DNA of 64,000 nt from Flavobacterium orientale (GTDB taxonomy: Bacteria; Bacteroidota; Bacteroidia; Flavobacteriales; Flavobacteriaceae): NCBI RefSeq assembly GCF_014638005.1, contig NZ_BMFG01000001.1, forward strand, positions 264,421-328,420, written 5' to 3'. Under the pieces are notes generated by a model. That model was not told the origin of the DNA, ran no database searches, and was given only the letters and a program-made list of their open reading frames with translations. The translations under genes and the position numbers were made by a program. Below, in pieces: positions 29,803-38,728 of the stretch. Each line of letters begins with the position of its first letter. Positions within the stretch are counted from its first letter, which is position 1.

Positions 29803-29941
29803 CGTTTTTTGGAATGTACTGTTGTCGTAAGGGTTGAAAATTCCTGAAGCGGATAAAAAAACAATAAAATAATTACGCTTTTTATCCGCTGCAGGAATTT
29901 TTAACTCTTACTTAGACTGACTCTTGATTTTTGAGGGTGCC
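29803..29941. repeat. Long hairpin element, left copy
   Basis: Arms 29827-29859 (starting GTAAGGGTT) and 29879-29911 (ending AACTCTTAC) form a stem of about 33 bp with one mismatch and two G-U pairs in RNA, and a loop of about 19 nt. Conserved flanks extend the element to GACTGACTCTTGATTTTTG and GAGGGTGCC. A second copy lies at 35863-36003 in the same orientation. It sits between the converging receiver gene and the Sel1 operon, so it could serve as a bidirectional terminator, a structured RNA or a mobile palindrome. No identity is assigned. Confidence 0.8.
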
Positions 29942-30082
29942 GAGATGAGTTATGATTTAAGAATAGTGAATTTTGAATGAGTTTCAAACGGTATACTAGT
30001 TGCACCTTCAAAATTAATTGAAGAATTTGGAATGTTTTTTATATTGATTAAATTTAACATGTTATCCGTTAAATTCTTTTCA

Positions 30083-31339
30083 CTACTTTGCAGAACTCCA
30101 TTTTTTTAGCCACTCATCTGCAAGCTTTCTGTCTTTGTATTCGTAATATTTAAACAATCCATACATCGCATCTTTATCACCTTTCGACGCATTATCATTC
30201 AACCATGCAATTGCAAAATCTGTCTGTATATCTAAAAGTTCACCTTTTTTCCATGCATCACCAAGTTTACCCATTTTATTTTTATTTCTTGAATATGCCT
30301 TTTCATAATAACTGAAAGATAAATTGAAATCATTTTCGTCAAAATAGATATTCCCTAAGTATCTCAATCCATCAGTGAGGTTTTTATCAGCTGCCATTTT
30401 TAACAATTTCAAGCCTTCATTTCTATTTACCGCTATACCATAACCATAATATGTCATTCTACCCAGTTCGGCCATTGCTTCTAAGCTGCCTGCTTTGGTA
30501 GCCATCTTATAAAACCTGACAGCTTCCTGAAGATCTCTTTGAACACCCTGTCCACTGTGATAACAGATGCCAATAAAATAATAATTTCCAGATGCATATG
30601 GACCGAGTAAACCCATTTCATAGGCTTTTTTAAAATACTTAAAGGCCAATTCATAATCTGTTGCAATTTTTGAAAAACTGTGAATTCTACCAAGCCAATG
30701 GTATCCTACTGGATAACCATTGTCACCAGCTTGCTTGAACCAATAGCTTGCTTCTTTTTCATCTTTTAAACTCTCGTTAAAGCCGTATAATATCCCAAGG
30801 GATATCATTGCTTTGGGATTTCCTTTTGCTGCCGAAGCTTTAAATTCGCTTACGGCAATACTATAGTCTTTATTTTTTAATGCGTTCGTACCCCTTACAT
30901 ATTCAAGCATCTCATCGTAAATTTTCTCTTCGTTCGTAAATTTGCTCAAATTGTTGAGGTTTTCTTCAATTTTATAAACTATTTTAAATTTATCTAAATC
31001 AACTTCAGACTGATTAGTGGTTGCATAAGACATGTATGCCTTCACTTCTTTTACTTGTTGTATAGTAAGGCTATTGTCTAAGTTGTGATAATCAGCCAGA
31101 TTATCCAATGTCAGTATTTTTAGATGGCCTGTTTTAGGTGTCCATTTCCCAAGTAAGGATTCTGCCTTTTTTACTTTTTCAAGTGCTAATTCATAGTTGC
31201 CTTCTGCGTATGCTTTTTCCGCTTCCTCAAATTCAATACGAGCTTTTAATCCGTTTTCCTGAGCAAATATGCAATTGCATGAAACTATAAAAATTATTAG
31301 TAAAGTCTTTTTCATTTTTAAAATTTTTGAAGGTTTCAT
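30083..31339 (-). CDS. Exported Sel1-repeat protein
   Basis: 418 residues, last gene of the minus-strand operon. An N-terminal hydrophobic segment (KKTLLIIFIVSCNCIFAQ) is either a signal peptide cut after FAQ or a lipoprotein signal with IVSC as lipobox; the sequence does not decide. Residues about 30-130 form a TPR-like domain (EEAEKAYAEGNYELALEKVKKAE, LLGKWTPKTG) that is paralogous to the gene at 32203. From about 165 on there are roughly six Sel1-type repeats (A...LG..Y..G....D...A..W/FKKA). Such solenoids usually bind other proteins. The start at 31339 leaves 8 bp after the previous stop; an internal ATG 24 bp later (MKKTLL) is equally plausible. Function unknown. Confidence 0.85.
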   Translation of the reverse strand: MKPSKILKMKKTLLIIFIVSCNCIFAQENGLKARIEFEEAEKAYAEGNYELALEKVKKAESLLGKWTPKTGHLKILTLDNLADYHNLDNSLTIQQVKEVKAYMSYATTNQSEVDLDKFKIVYKIEENLNNLSKFTNEEKIYDEMLEYVRGTNALKNKDYSIAVSEFKASAAKGNPKAMISLGILYGFNESLKDEKEASYWFKQAGDNGYPVGYHWLGRIHSFSKIATDYELAFKYFKKAYEMGLLGPYASGNYYFIGICYHSGQGVQRDLQEAVRFYKMATKAGSLEAMAELGRMTYYGYGIAVNRNEGLKLLKMAADKNLTDGLRYLGNIYFDENDFNLSFSYYEKAYSRNKNKMGKLGDAWKKGELLDIQTDFAIAWLNDNASKGDKDAMYGLFKYYEYKDRKLADEWLKKWSSAK

Positions 31340-31347
31340 TTTTTAAA

Positions 31348-32199
31348 TTATCCTCTTATACACATACAAGCTGGAGAGAAATTTTTTCCTTTAGACTCAC
31401 CTTCTAGTTGAGAGTTGGAATTAATTTGTTCATTAACCCATTGCTTGACTCTGTCAATTACCGACTCCGGTTGTTCAGTTGCTGTGTTTGGAAACTCAAC
31501 GAAAATATCGAAATTACCTTCATTAGTGATAACAATCTTTTGAACACCTCCAGGTTTAATTTGGGTAGGGTAGTGAAGAATTTCTCCTTTAGTAGTCACA
31601 AGTGCCACAACCGCTGTTTTAGTGGTGTTTTTATTGGTAAAAGTGGCTTGAAGCACTTTTTTACTTGTTGTAGTTGGCTTACTTATAATATGCACTTGTA
31701 CTCCACCAATATTTTCATTAAAATCTTGAGTACTTGTATTCTTTGGATTCCATGTAAACACAATTTCAGGCTCAGCATCCCTAGTTGCTTCATTTTTTTT
31801 TATTCTGTTTTGAAGGTTTTCTGTAGCAATTTCAAGAGTGGCACCATATTCAATGGTTATGCTTTTGAAGGTGCAATTAAAGCTCCAGTCTTTAACGCTA
31901 ATTTCTGCAATCACTGCTGCCGATTTTGGTGAAAGCAGGTATGTGGATGACCATTCAGGCTTTTTCATAAAAAAATCGTCTTTAGCTTTATTGTATTCCA
32001 TTTCATTTGATACCGGAACTTTTTCTATTTTATTTCGGTCAAGACACCAATAGCCCTTTTTTGCATCTTTAACAGCATAGGTTCCAATAAACATATAATC
32101 TTGGCCAATTACTCTTTGGGAACTGAATAGAATGGTTGTTAAGATTAAGAAAAATAAAATATTTGTTTGTGCTGGAATTAGTATTTTTATCATTTTCAT
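31348..32199 (-). CDS. Exported protein of unknown function
   Basis: 283 residues with an N-terminal hydrophobic signal (about 12-33, ending RVIGQ). I do not recognise a family. The body is predicted mostly beta-strand, with a YMFIGTYAVKDAKKGYWCL segment near the N-terminus, a KxTWNP/NTS region, and a possible beta-sandwich at about 165-255 (VLQATFTNKNTTKTAVVALV, VQKIVITNEGNFDIFVEF). The C-terminus is ACMCIRG with two cysteines. It is encoded between two Sel1 paralogues, 3 bp after one and 8 bp before the other, so it probably works with them in the periplasm or outer membrane. Confidence 0.75.
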   Translation of the reverse strand: MKMIKILIPAQTNILFFLILTTILFSSQRVIGQDYMFIGTYAVKDAKKGYWCLDRNKIEKVPVSNEMEYNKAKDDFFMKKPEWSSTYLLSPKSAAVIAEISVKDWSFNCTFKSITIEYGATLEIATENLQNRIKKNEATRDAEPEIVFTWNPKNTSTQDFNENIGGVQVHIISKPTTTSKKVLQATFTNKNTTKTAVVALVTTKGEILHYPTQIKPGGVQKIVITNEGNFDIFVEFPNTATEQPESVIDRVKQWVNEQINSNSQLEGESKGKNFSPACMCIRG

Positions 32200-32202
32200 T
32201 AA

Positions 32203-33438
32203 TTAATTAGTTTCTGAAGCGACCTCTGCCTTTTTTTTCCATTCATTAGCAATTTTCTTGTCTTTTTTGACTCCATAGCCATCTTTATACATGACGGAAA
32301 TTGCTGTCATGGCATTAATATTACCTAATGATGCAGATTTTAAGTAAAAATCCATGGCTTGACTATAGTCAATTGTTGTTCCAAATCCAAACTGATAATA
32401 ACTTCCTAATATATAAAGAGCTGTCGCATTCCCTTTATCTCCTGCCATCTTATACCATTTAATAGATTGCTTATAATCTTGAAGCTCAATTTGATAAATA
32501 TAGCCCAAGTAGAACATAGAAACTTCAAAGCCTTTATTTGCACTGGTCTCAAACCACTTGATTGACTCATTGATATCTTTATATTCTGTATTATTTAATC
32601 CTAGGTAAATAGACCCTAAAGCCTCCATACTGTAAATGGACAATTCGTCTTCAAACTGTAATCCTTTTTTTAGCCATATAATGGCTTCTTTTAAATTATT
32701 TTGATAGTATAAATTAAGACCGTAGGAGGAATACATTGATTTATCTCCCTTTTCAGTCAATATTTTCATCCATCGACCCGCCTCTTTGTTACCTGAGTTT
32801 TGATGGAAGAGTAAAACTGCCAGACTTTTGATAGCATTTGGATCACCTTTCAACGCAGCCTTCTGATACCATTGCATAGCCGTTTCAACATTTTTTTCCA
32901 CGTCTATACCTTCTTCATAGAATCTCCCTAAACAATACATAGAAAAAGCACTACCCTTATCTGCACCTTTTTTAAACCATTTCAATGCATCTGCATATTG
33001 CATCTTTTCCCAACTTTTTTTACCTTCAACATTCTCAGTCATTTCGTCCTCTTTTACTAGAAAAAGAATGTAGTCCTCTATTTTAATCACTCTTTTAACC
33101 TTATCGATGTCAACTGATTTCTCATTTGCATTAACATATTTCATATAACGATCCACTTCTTTTCGCTGCATTTTCGTATATCTGTCTTCTAAAGTAGTAT
33201 AATTACAAAGTTCGTCAAGTGCTATAATTTTCATATACCCGGTTTTGGGTGTCCAATTGCCGAGTAATTCTTCTGCCTTTTTTGCTTTTTCGAAAGCCTG
33301 TTCAAAATTGTTCTCTGAGTAGGCGACCTCTGCTTCTTCATATAATAGCTTTGCTTTTAAATTATTGCCTTGACCATAAAGATTGGCAGAGCAAAAAAAA
33401 CCTATAAACATTAAGAAAGTTAATAATTTCATTGACAT
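32203..33438 (-). CDS. Exported Sel1-repeat protein (paralogue)
   Basis: 411 residues with a signal peptide ending near SANLYGQ. Residues about 25-130 align clearly with the N-terminal domain of the gene at 30083 (LKAKLLYEEAEVAYSENN, LLGNWTPKTGYMKI, then a V.ID/LDK stretch). About seven Sel1-type repeats follow (WFKKGADKGSAFSMYCLG, WYQKAALKGDPNAI, WYKMAGDKGNATALYILG). It starts 19 bp after the upstream gene and ends 3 bp before the next, so it is translationally close to both. It is probably a scaffold protein in the cell envelope; the partner is unknown. Confidence 0.87.
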   Translation of the reverse strand: MSMKLLTFLMFIGFFCSANLYGQGNNLKAKLLYEEAEVAYSENNFEQAFEKAKKAEELLGNWTPKTGYMKIIALDELCNYTTLEDRYTKMQRKEVDRYMKYVNANEKSVDIDKVKRVIKIEDYILFLVKEDEMTENVEGKKSWEKMQYADALKWFKKGADKGSAFSMYCLGRFYEEGIDVEKNVETAMQWYQKAALKGDPNAIKSLAVLLFHQNSGNKEAGRWMKILTEKGDKSMYSSYGLNLYYQNNLKEAIIWLKKGLQFEDELSIYSMEALGSIYLGLNNTEYKDINESIKWFETSANKGFEVSMFYLGYIYQIELQDYKQSIKWYKMAGDKGNATALYILGSYYQFGFGTTIDYSQAMDFYLKSASLGNINAMTAISVMYKDGYGVKKDKKIANEWKKKAEVASETN

Positions 33439-33457
33439 ATATTTTGGTAGTTATAAG

Positions 33458-35431
33458 TTAGTTATTCCAAAAATCATCTTTTTTCTTAATATCCTTTTTT
33501 TCGTCTTTTTTTGTTCCTGTTTCCCAAAAATCTGTATTCTTTTGAACACTTGTTGCTTTCTTACCTTTATAAACAAGATCCTTTTGGACAAAACCTGATT
33601 TTATTGATAAGTCTATTAAAGACTTTCGGTATTCCTCTGCAGTTTCTTCAGATCCGTAATAACCCACAAGCACAAGTTTTCCATTTGATACCGATGCTGT
33701 TTTTTGTAACTCGCTTGTGATTGCATTTTTAAAGGGCCATGTGCCATCATTATATTGTGCAATGGGAAAAGTATTCGTTATAAATATATCAGGGGACATA
33801 TTATTTATTTTTGCCGGATCATAGATGTAAGCAAAAAAATACAGTTCATTTACTGGGATTTTATCTTTTGACAACGGCACACCTCCCTCAGGAAATTGAT
33901 TAATTAAGTTAACCCTGAATTCTCTCATCAGTTTTGCTTTTTCTTCGGCCATTTCAGCTTCTAGTTTTTTCTTTAATTCAGCACGCTCTTTTTCGAGTTT
34001 TTCTTTGCGATATCTTTCCTCACTTTTAGCAGAAGCACTATTGATAAGTGTACCAAATGTTGAGACTAGTTCTCCAAAAGCTTTGTCTGTTTCATTAGAG
34101 TTTCTATAGGCATTTTGTACATCGGTTTGCCATTTCTGATTTTTGGCAGCTACTTGTTCAGAAACCAGATTATTCACTGCATTCATTTTTTGTTGAAACT
34201 CTCTCTCCAATGACTCAATTGAACTGTGATCTTTACTGAGTGTGCTCCCTTGTGAAAGATTATTTTTTGCGTTTCTTAGTCTTTCTGCTGCGTAAAAACT
34301 TTGCTCACGAGCAACCCAACTACGCTCCTCTTTTTCTTTTTGCTCTTTAATTGAGTTCATGAAGTTGTCGGTGTAGGCTTGTTGTTTTTGCATTGCATCT
34401 TGATACGCTTCGGCATCTAACTGTTCTTTTGTCTTTGATCTACTACTCGAAGTATTATTGGATGGTTTGTCATTCCAAAAATCATCATTACTAGAACTTG
34501 CAGAAGAACTTTTGCTATTCTCTTTTGTGTTGACAGTTGAACCTAGTGCTTCAAGCGATTCGAAAATTTCAGGAATTTCATCATCTTCAGGGTTTAATTT
34601 TTCTGCCTTTTTCAGAAGGTCCCTTGCACCGGCATAATTTTTTTGTTTGATTTGTGTGTTTGCCTGGCTTTTAAGTTTGTCTGCTTCTGCCTTGTTATTC
34701 TTTTTTACCAGATCTTCTTTCTGTTTTTTCTGTATTTGCTCAACTTCTTTTATTTTTTCATTTATCCACGGATCATTGGGGAATAAATTTTTTGCCGAAC
34801 GTAGGTCTGCCATTGCACCCGTAGGATCCTCATTATTAATTTTTTCGCTTACTAGTTTTTTGATATTATCAAGCTTTTCTTTTTTCTCTTTTTCTGATAA
34901 AATCTTTTCGATTTCGGCATAAGCAGGTTGTGTATTTAAGTACAAAACAGAAACGACATGCTCTACGATCACATCAAAATCCTTAACACCATTTGATGAG
35001 GCATTCCCTAAAATCAACGAGTTTATACTGCCGAAACCACTACCACTACTTTTTCCTTCGTGAACTTGAACTTGTACTCGTTTGTTTACGCCAGGGCCGG
35101 TTATTTTAATTGATACGGTGGGGTCAGTACATTTGATATCTCTAATCTTTTCCTGTAGATATTCATAAGATAGATTATCCGAACTGCTATAACCTGTATA
35201 AGTTTTCCCTCTATAATTTAAATTGTTACTACCATTACATTCCGAGTCATATGATAAAACGATTGAACCCTGAAATACTGAAAGTTTCCAATCAAAATTT
35301 ACTCTAACCTGAGCAATACCGTTTTGACTTGTAGGTAATGAATAGTCTAACACTTGTGATCCTTCAAGTGCTTGTGATTGAACCGAATTTGTAATCATCA
35401 TGATCACAATAGCTAAAATTATTTTTTTCAT
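33458..35431 (-). CDS. Exported TPR/coiled-coil protein with repeated DFW motifs
   Basis: 657 residues, first gene of the minus-strand operon. A signal peptide (1-19, ending VQSQ) is followed by a beta-rich domain (about 20-170), a helical TPR-like region (about 170-295: YAGARDLLKKAEKLNPED), a Ser-rich linker, a long charged coiled coil (about 340-505) and a compact domain (about 525-625: LVLVGYYGSEETAEEYRKSL) that resembles SPOR-type folds. The motif (D/T)DFW(N/E) occurs three times, at 316-320, 633-637 and the extreme C-terminus 652-657, always in flexible Lys- or Ser-rich sequence. These look like docking motifs. The architecture is not one I know. It probably organises the envelope complex formed with the Sel1 proteins downstream. 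Confidence 0.82.
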   Translation of the reverse strand: MKKIILAIVIMMITNSVQSQALEGSQVLDYSLPTSQNGIAQVRVNFDWKLSVFQGSIVLSYDSECNGSNNLNYRGKTYTGYSSSDNLSYEYLQEKIRDIKCTDPTVSIKITGPGVNKRVQVQVHEGKSSGSGFGSINSLILGNASSNGVKDFDVIVEHVVSVLYLNTQPAYAEIEKILSEKEKKEKLDNIKKLVSEKINNEDPTGAMADLRSAKNLFPNDPWINEKIKEVEQIQKKQKEDLVKKNNKAEADKLKSQANTQIKQKNYAGARDLLKKAEKLNPEDDEIPEIFESLEALGSTVNTKENSKSSSASSSNDDFWNDKPSNNTSSSRSKTKEQLDAEAYQDAMQKQQAYTDNFMNSIKEQKEKEERSWVAREQSFYAAERLRNAKNNLSQGSTLSKDHSSIESLEREFQQKMNAVNNLVSEQVAAKNQKWQTDVQNAYRNSNETDKAFGELVSTFGTLINSASAKSEERYRKEKLEKERAELKKKLEAEMAEEKAKLMREFRVNLINQFPEGGVPLSKDKIPVNELYFFAYIYDPAKINNMSPDIFITNTFPIAQYNDGTWPFKNAITSELQKTASVSNGKLVLVGYYGSEETAEEYRKSLIDLSIKSGFVQKDLVYKGKKATSVQKNTDFWETGTKKDEKKDIKKKDDFWNN

Positions 35432-35862
35432 ATTTTATTAATGATTTCCAGTTTATTAAATTTCACTAATAGTAATAGATAATGAGAAAAAACTCTAAAT
35501 AATATAAGTACTTGATACATTTTTATTAATCTGCTCTAGATGTCATTTGTTCGGATTTGATATACAGTTTTTGCAAATAAAGTCTTGCATGTATAAACTA
35601 CACTTTATCAATCTTACAGCATAATTATCTTCTACTACTTTTTTTAGGAAAAAAATATTTTTGAAAAAAAATTAACAGTTAGATATATTTTGTTTTTTTT
35701 TGAATTCAAATATATAATTTTTTTTAAAAATTAACATTTAATACGAATAATTAATTTTTAATTATGAATTTGGTTATATGCACAAAAGATTTAATGTCAT
35801 TTGAAATTTTCTTTAAGCAAGACCTGTTTTGCTAATAATATGCCTTGCAAGAGTGGTGGTTT
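35432..35862. other. Very AT-rich region upstream of the Sel1 operon
   Basis: It holds long A/T runs (35640-35760). A minus-strand TATATTTG box (35707-35714 on the + strand as CAAATATA) could be a promoter -7 element for the operon, but no matching TTG was seen. No gene is supported. Confidence 0.4.
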
Positions 35863-36003
35863 CGTTTTTTGAAATGTGCTGTTGTTGTAAGGGTTAAAAA
35901 TTTTTGGAGCGGATAAAAAAACCATAAAATAGTATCGCTTTTTTTTCCGCTTCGGAAATTTTTAACTCTTACTTTGACTGACTCTTGATTTTTGAGGGTG
36001 CCG
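35863..36003. repeat. Long hairpin element, right copy
   Basis: Arms 35887-35919 and 35940-35972 form the same 33-bp stem as the element at 29803. The stem core differs from the left copy (TTTGGAGC against CCTGAAGC), but pairing is kept through changes on the opposite arm or G-U pairs. Flanks GTTGT.GTAAGGGTT and GACTGACTCTTGATTTTTG are conserved. Confidence 0.8.
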
Positions 36004-36069
36004 GAATTTTCCTTTGAAAACCATATAACCGTGAACGTGAATCGGAGGGAAGTGACACCTTCAAAAGTT

Positions 36070-36310
36070 AATGACCTTCGACAGGCTCAGGAGGACATAC
36101 TGCTATTAATTGATATGTATCTAAGGTTATGATTTTTACTATTAGCACAAATTTTATAACAACAAGAAATACAACAAAACAAAGTACTGTCAGTCTGAAC
36201 ACGCCTGCTCTGAGTTTATTGAAGTATGCATCCTTCGACAGGCTCAGGAGGACCTACTGCTATAATTTGCTATATCCATATTAATCATTCTTACTACTCA
36301 GCACAAATTT
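36070..36310. repeat. REP-like palindromes with conserved spacer, right copy
   Basis: 36075-36200 is almost the same as 29568-29692. A second unit follows (GTCAGTCTGAACACGCC to CTTCGACAGGCTCAGGAGG), then a degenerate spacer copy (CAGCACAAATTTTTATA, about 36299-36315). Confidence 0.85.
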
Positions 36311-36314
36311 TTAT

Positions 36315-36423
36315 ATATTATCCATTACCTTTTACCCATTACCCATTACCCATTACCCATTACCTATTACCAATCACCCATCACCCATCACCATCTCATC
36401 ACCCATTACCTTTTACCAATCAC
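36315..36423 (-). repeat. Heptanucleotide array, units CATTACC/CATCACC
   Basis: About fourteen 7-bp units in the opposite orientation to the other arrays (minus-strand reading GGTAATG/GGTGATG). It ends about 50 bp before the exporter gene. The 66-codon ORF across it is an artefact. Confidence 0.9.
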
Positions 36424-36446
36424 TAGCATAATTCCAATTAAAATTT

Positions 36447-36454
36447 TACATTTG
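36447..36454 (+). promoter_or_regulatory. Promoter -7 box TACATTTG for the polysaccharide cluster
   Basis: A perfect TAnnTTTG match 17 bp before the ATG of the exporter gene. No clear TTG lies at the expected upstream distance. It may be the start of the polysaccharide transcript. Confidence 0.35.
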
Positions 36455-36471
36455 ACTTCCAAATAAAAACC

Positions 36472-37335
36472 ATGGAAGAAGAGAACGAAAAATGGCTGTT
36501 TGAGATTTCGGGAAAGAAGTCGTATTGGTCCATTAATTACAAAGAAATCTGGCAGTACCGCGATTTATTGCTTTTGTTTGTGAAGCGGGATATTGTAACG
36601 TTTTACAAGCAGACCGTTTTAGGTCCGATTTGGTTTATCATTCAACCCCTTTTAACTTCGGTGATTCAGTTTGTTATTTTCAGTAAGATAGCAGAGATTC
36701 CCTCTGATGGCGTGCCTTACTTTCTATTTGTATTAGCGGGAAATATTTTGTGGTTTTATTTTTCGGATAGTATGAAATCTACTTCGGAGACGTTTACTGC
36801 CAATCAGAGTATTTTCGGGAAGGTGTATTTTCCACGAATTATTATGCCGTTCAAAGTTATACTCTCTAATCTTATCAAGTTTGGAATTCAATTCGCTTTT
36901 TTTCTGGTTGTTTTACTTTATTATTTCGCGCAAGGTGCCCCGTTACTACCTAATTGGTCTGTGCTTTTATTGCCGGTTTTACTCTTGGTAGTTGCCTTGA
37001 TTGCGTTGGGTTTTGGGATGATTATTTCGTCTTTAACCGTAAAATATCGTGATTTGAACTTTGTGATTACGTTTGGCATTTCGCTGTATATGTATATCAC
37101 GCCTATCGTTTATCCCACTTCTTTGGTTTTAGAGAAGATAGATCCGAAATACCACCCATTGATTTATATGAATCCGTTAACCGCCTTGTTTGATTTCTTT
37201 AAATATGCTTTTCTGGGTTCCGGTTCGCTGGACTTGTGGGGTTTGGTCTATTCGATTGTTTTTTCGGTAGTGGTTTTCTTTTTGGGTTTGTTGGTTTTTA
37301 ATAGGACGGAGAAGAGTTTTATTGATGTGATTTAG
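36472..37335 (+). CDS. wzm: Polysaccharide ABC transporter permease (Wzm type)
   Basis: A 287-residue ABC-2 family membrane protein that forms the channel exporting lipid-linked polysaccharide across the inner membrane. A cytoplasmic N-terminus with W.Y.DLLLLFVKRDI leads into six hydrophobic segments (about 50-72, 83-100, 128-155, 165-190, 200-222, 255-280). FYKQTVLGPIWFIIQPL and YR.LN-type loops are typical of the family. The ATPase partner is encoded 148 bp downstream. Length fits the family. The gap after it has a weak 8-9-bp repeat (GCTGAGTG-like) and no hairpin terminator, so read-through is possible. Confidence 0.93.
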   Translation: MEEENEKWLFEISGKKSYWSINYKEIWQYRDLLLLFVKRDIVTFYKQTVLGPIWFIIQPLLTSVIQFVIFSKIAEIPSDGVPYFLFVLAGNILWFYFSDSMKSTSETFTANQSIFGKVYFPRIIMPFKVILSNLIKFGIQFAFFLVVLLYYFAQGAPLLPNWSVLLLPVLLLVVALIALGFGMIISSLTVKYRDLNFVITFGISLYMYITPIVYPTSLVLEKIDPKYHPLIYMNPLTALFDFFKYAFLGSGSLDLWGLVYSIVFSVVVFFLGLLVFNRTEKSFIDVI

Positions 37336-37483
37336 GAGGTGCTGAGTGGCTGAGTTTCTAAGTGACTGAGGCTCTTAGGTACTGAGCTAATTATTATTCA
37401 CTAATCACTCCCAACTAATTCCTCCCAACTCCTATTTCCCATTACAAAAAATAATGCTACTTTTAACCCATTGATAAAAACAA

Positions 37484-38728
37484 ATGAGTCGCACGATATT
37501 AAAGGTAGAGCAGGTTTCCAAACAGTACCGATTGGGAAAGATTGGTACGGGAACGTTATCGCATGATTTGAACCGCTGGTGGCATACGGTGCGGGGAAAG
37601 GAAGACCCTTACTTAAAGATAGGTGAATCTAACGACCGCAGTACCAAAGGCGACAGCCAGTACGTTTGGGCTTTACAGGATATTAATTTTGAAGTAAAGC
37701 AAGGCGAGGTATTGGGGATTATTGGGAAAAACGGAGCGGGGAAATCGACTTTATTAAAAATATTATCACGGGTGACTTCACCGACGACGGGTTCGATAAA
37801 AACCCGAGGGCGTATTGCTTCTTTGTTGGAGGTAGGTACGGGTTTTCATCCCGAGATGACGGGAAGGGAAAACATTTATTTAAACGGTGCTATCTTGGGC
37901 ATGACTAAGAAAGAAATCGCTTCTAAGATTGATGAAATCATTGCTTTTTCGGGCTGTGAACGTTATATTGATACCCCTACAAAACGCTATAGCAGTGGAA
38001 TGACTGTGCGGTTGGCCTTTGCAGTGGCTGCTCATTTAGAGCCAGAGATTTTAGTAGTGGATGAGGTATTAGCAGTGGGTGATGCGGAGTTTCAGAAGAA
38101 AGCAATTGGCAAGATGCAGGATATTTCAAAAGGGGAAGGGAGAACGGTGTTGTTTGTGAGTCATAATATGGCGGCGGTGAAGAATTTGTGTACGAGAGGC
38201 CTTCTTATTGATAAGGGAAAAGTACTGTTTCAAGGAGCCATTGATGACGTGGTAACTAAATATTTGGAGACCGAAGAGATGTCATATTCTAAAGTATTTA
38301 TAAACAGTAGCATTGTTTATAAGCTCATAAGAATTGAAAAATTTGAAATTTTATCGGAGATTGTCACCGGCGGTTCGTTTGAGTTCGAAGTACTCGTTGT
38401 TTCGGAGGTTGAGCAGTTGGTTGAGTTTTCAGTTGGTTTTCGCATGGTTGACACTACTCCTGTTTTTCAACTTTATTCAGGCCATGTTGGTGAATTGTTT
38501 TCGATGAAAATAGGAGAGAATAGGATAAGAGGGAGGATAAACAGCTTGCCGGTTATTTCCGGAAATTATAACATAACGCTTTGGTTAGGATCAAAAGGAA
38601 CCAGTTATGATTTGCATAAAAATGTATTGCGTGTACTCGTTAGAGAAGGGGCAATAAAAGAGGGTGGTCCAATTTCTTCCAAGAATGGATACCCTGTAAT
38701 CCATCAAACAAAATGGGAAATCGTATGA
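37484..38728 (+). CDS. wzt: Polysaccharide ABC transporter ATPase with C-terminal substrate-binding domain (Wzt type)
   Basis: 414 residues. It powers export of the polymer through the Wzm channel. Walker A is GKNGAGKST (81-89), the signature YSSGM (169-173), Walker B EILVVDE (188-194) and the switch His227 in FVSHN. The usual insertion before Walker A (HDLNRWWHTVRGKED) is present. Residues about 255-414 form a Wzt-C domain, the beta-sandwich that in E. coli O8/O9a recognises the modified end of the finished chain. It overlaps the following methyltransferase by ATGA, suggesting coupled translation. A TACTTTTA box about 30 bp upstream could be a promoter element. Confidence 0.94.
   Translation: MSRTILKVEQVSKQYRLGKIGTGTLSHDLNRWWHTVRGKEDPYLKIGESNDRSTKGDSQYVWALQDINFEVKQGEVLGIIGKNGAGKSTLLKILSRVTSPTTGSIKTRGRIASLLEVGTGFHPEMTGRENIYLNGAILGMTKKEIASKIDEIIAFSGCERYIDTPTKRYSSGMTVRLAFAVAAHLEPEILVVDEVLAVGDAEFQKKAIGKMQDISKGEGRTVLFVSHNMAAVKNLCTRGLLIDKGKVLFQGAIDDVVTKYLETEEMSYSKVFINSSIVYKLIRIEKFEILSEIVTGGSFEFEVLVVSEVEQLVEFSVGFRMVDTTPVFQLYSGHVGELFSMKIGENRIRGRINSLPVISGNYNITLWLGSKGTSYDLHKNVLRVLVREGAIKEGGPISSKNGYPVIHQTKWEIV

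Noticed and set aside
29803..36003. Insertion sequence or integrative element around the Sel1 operon
   Set aside because: No transposase, integrase or target-site duplication was seen; only repeats flank the block.
36226..36426. Plus-strand 66-codon ORF
   Set aside because: It crosses a REP element and the CATTACC array; no start signal or protein-like composition.
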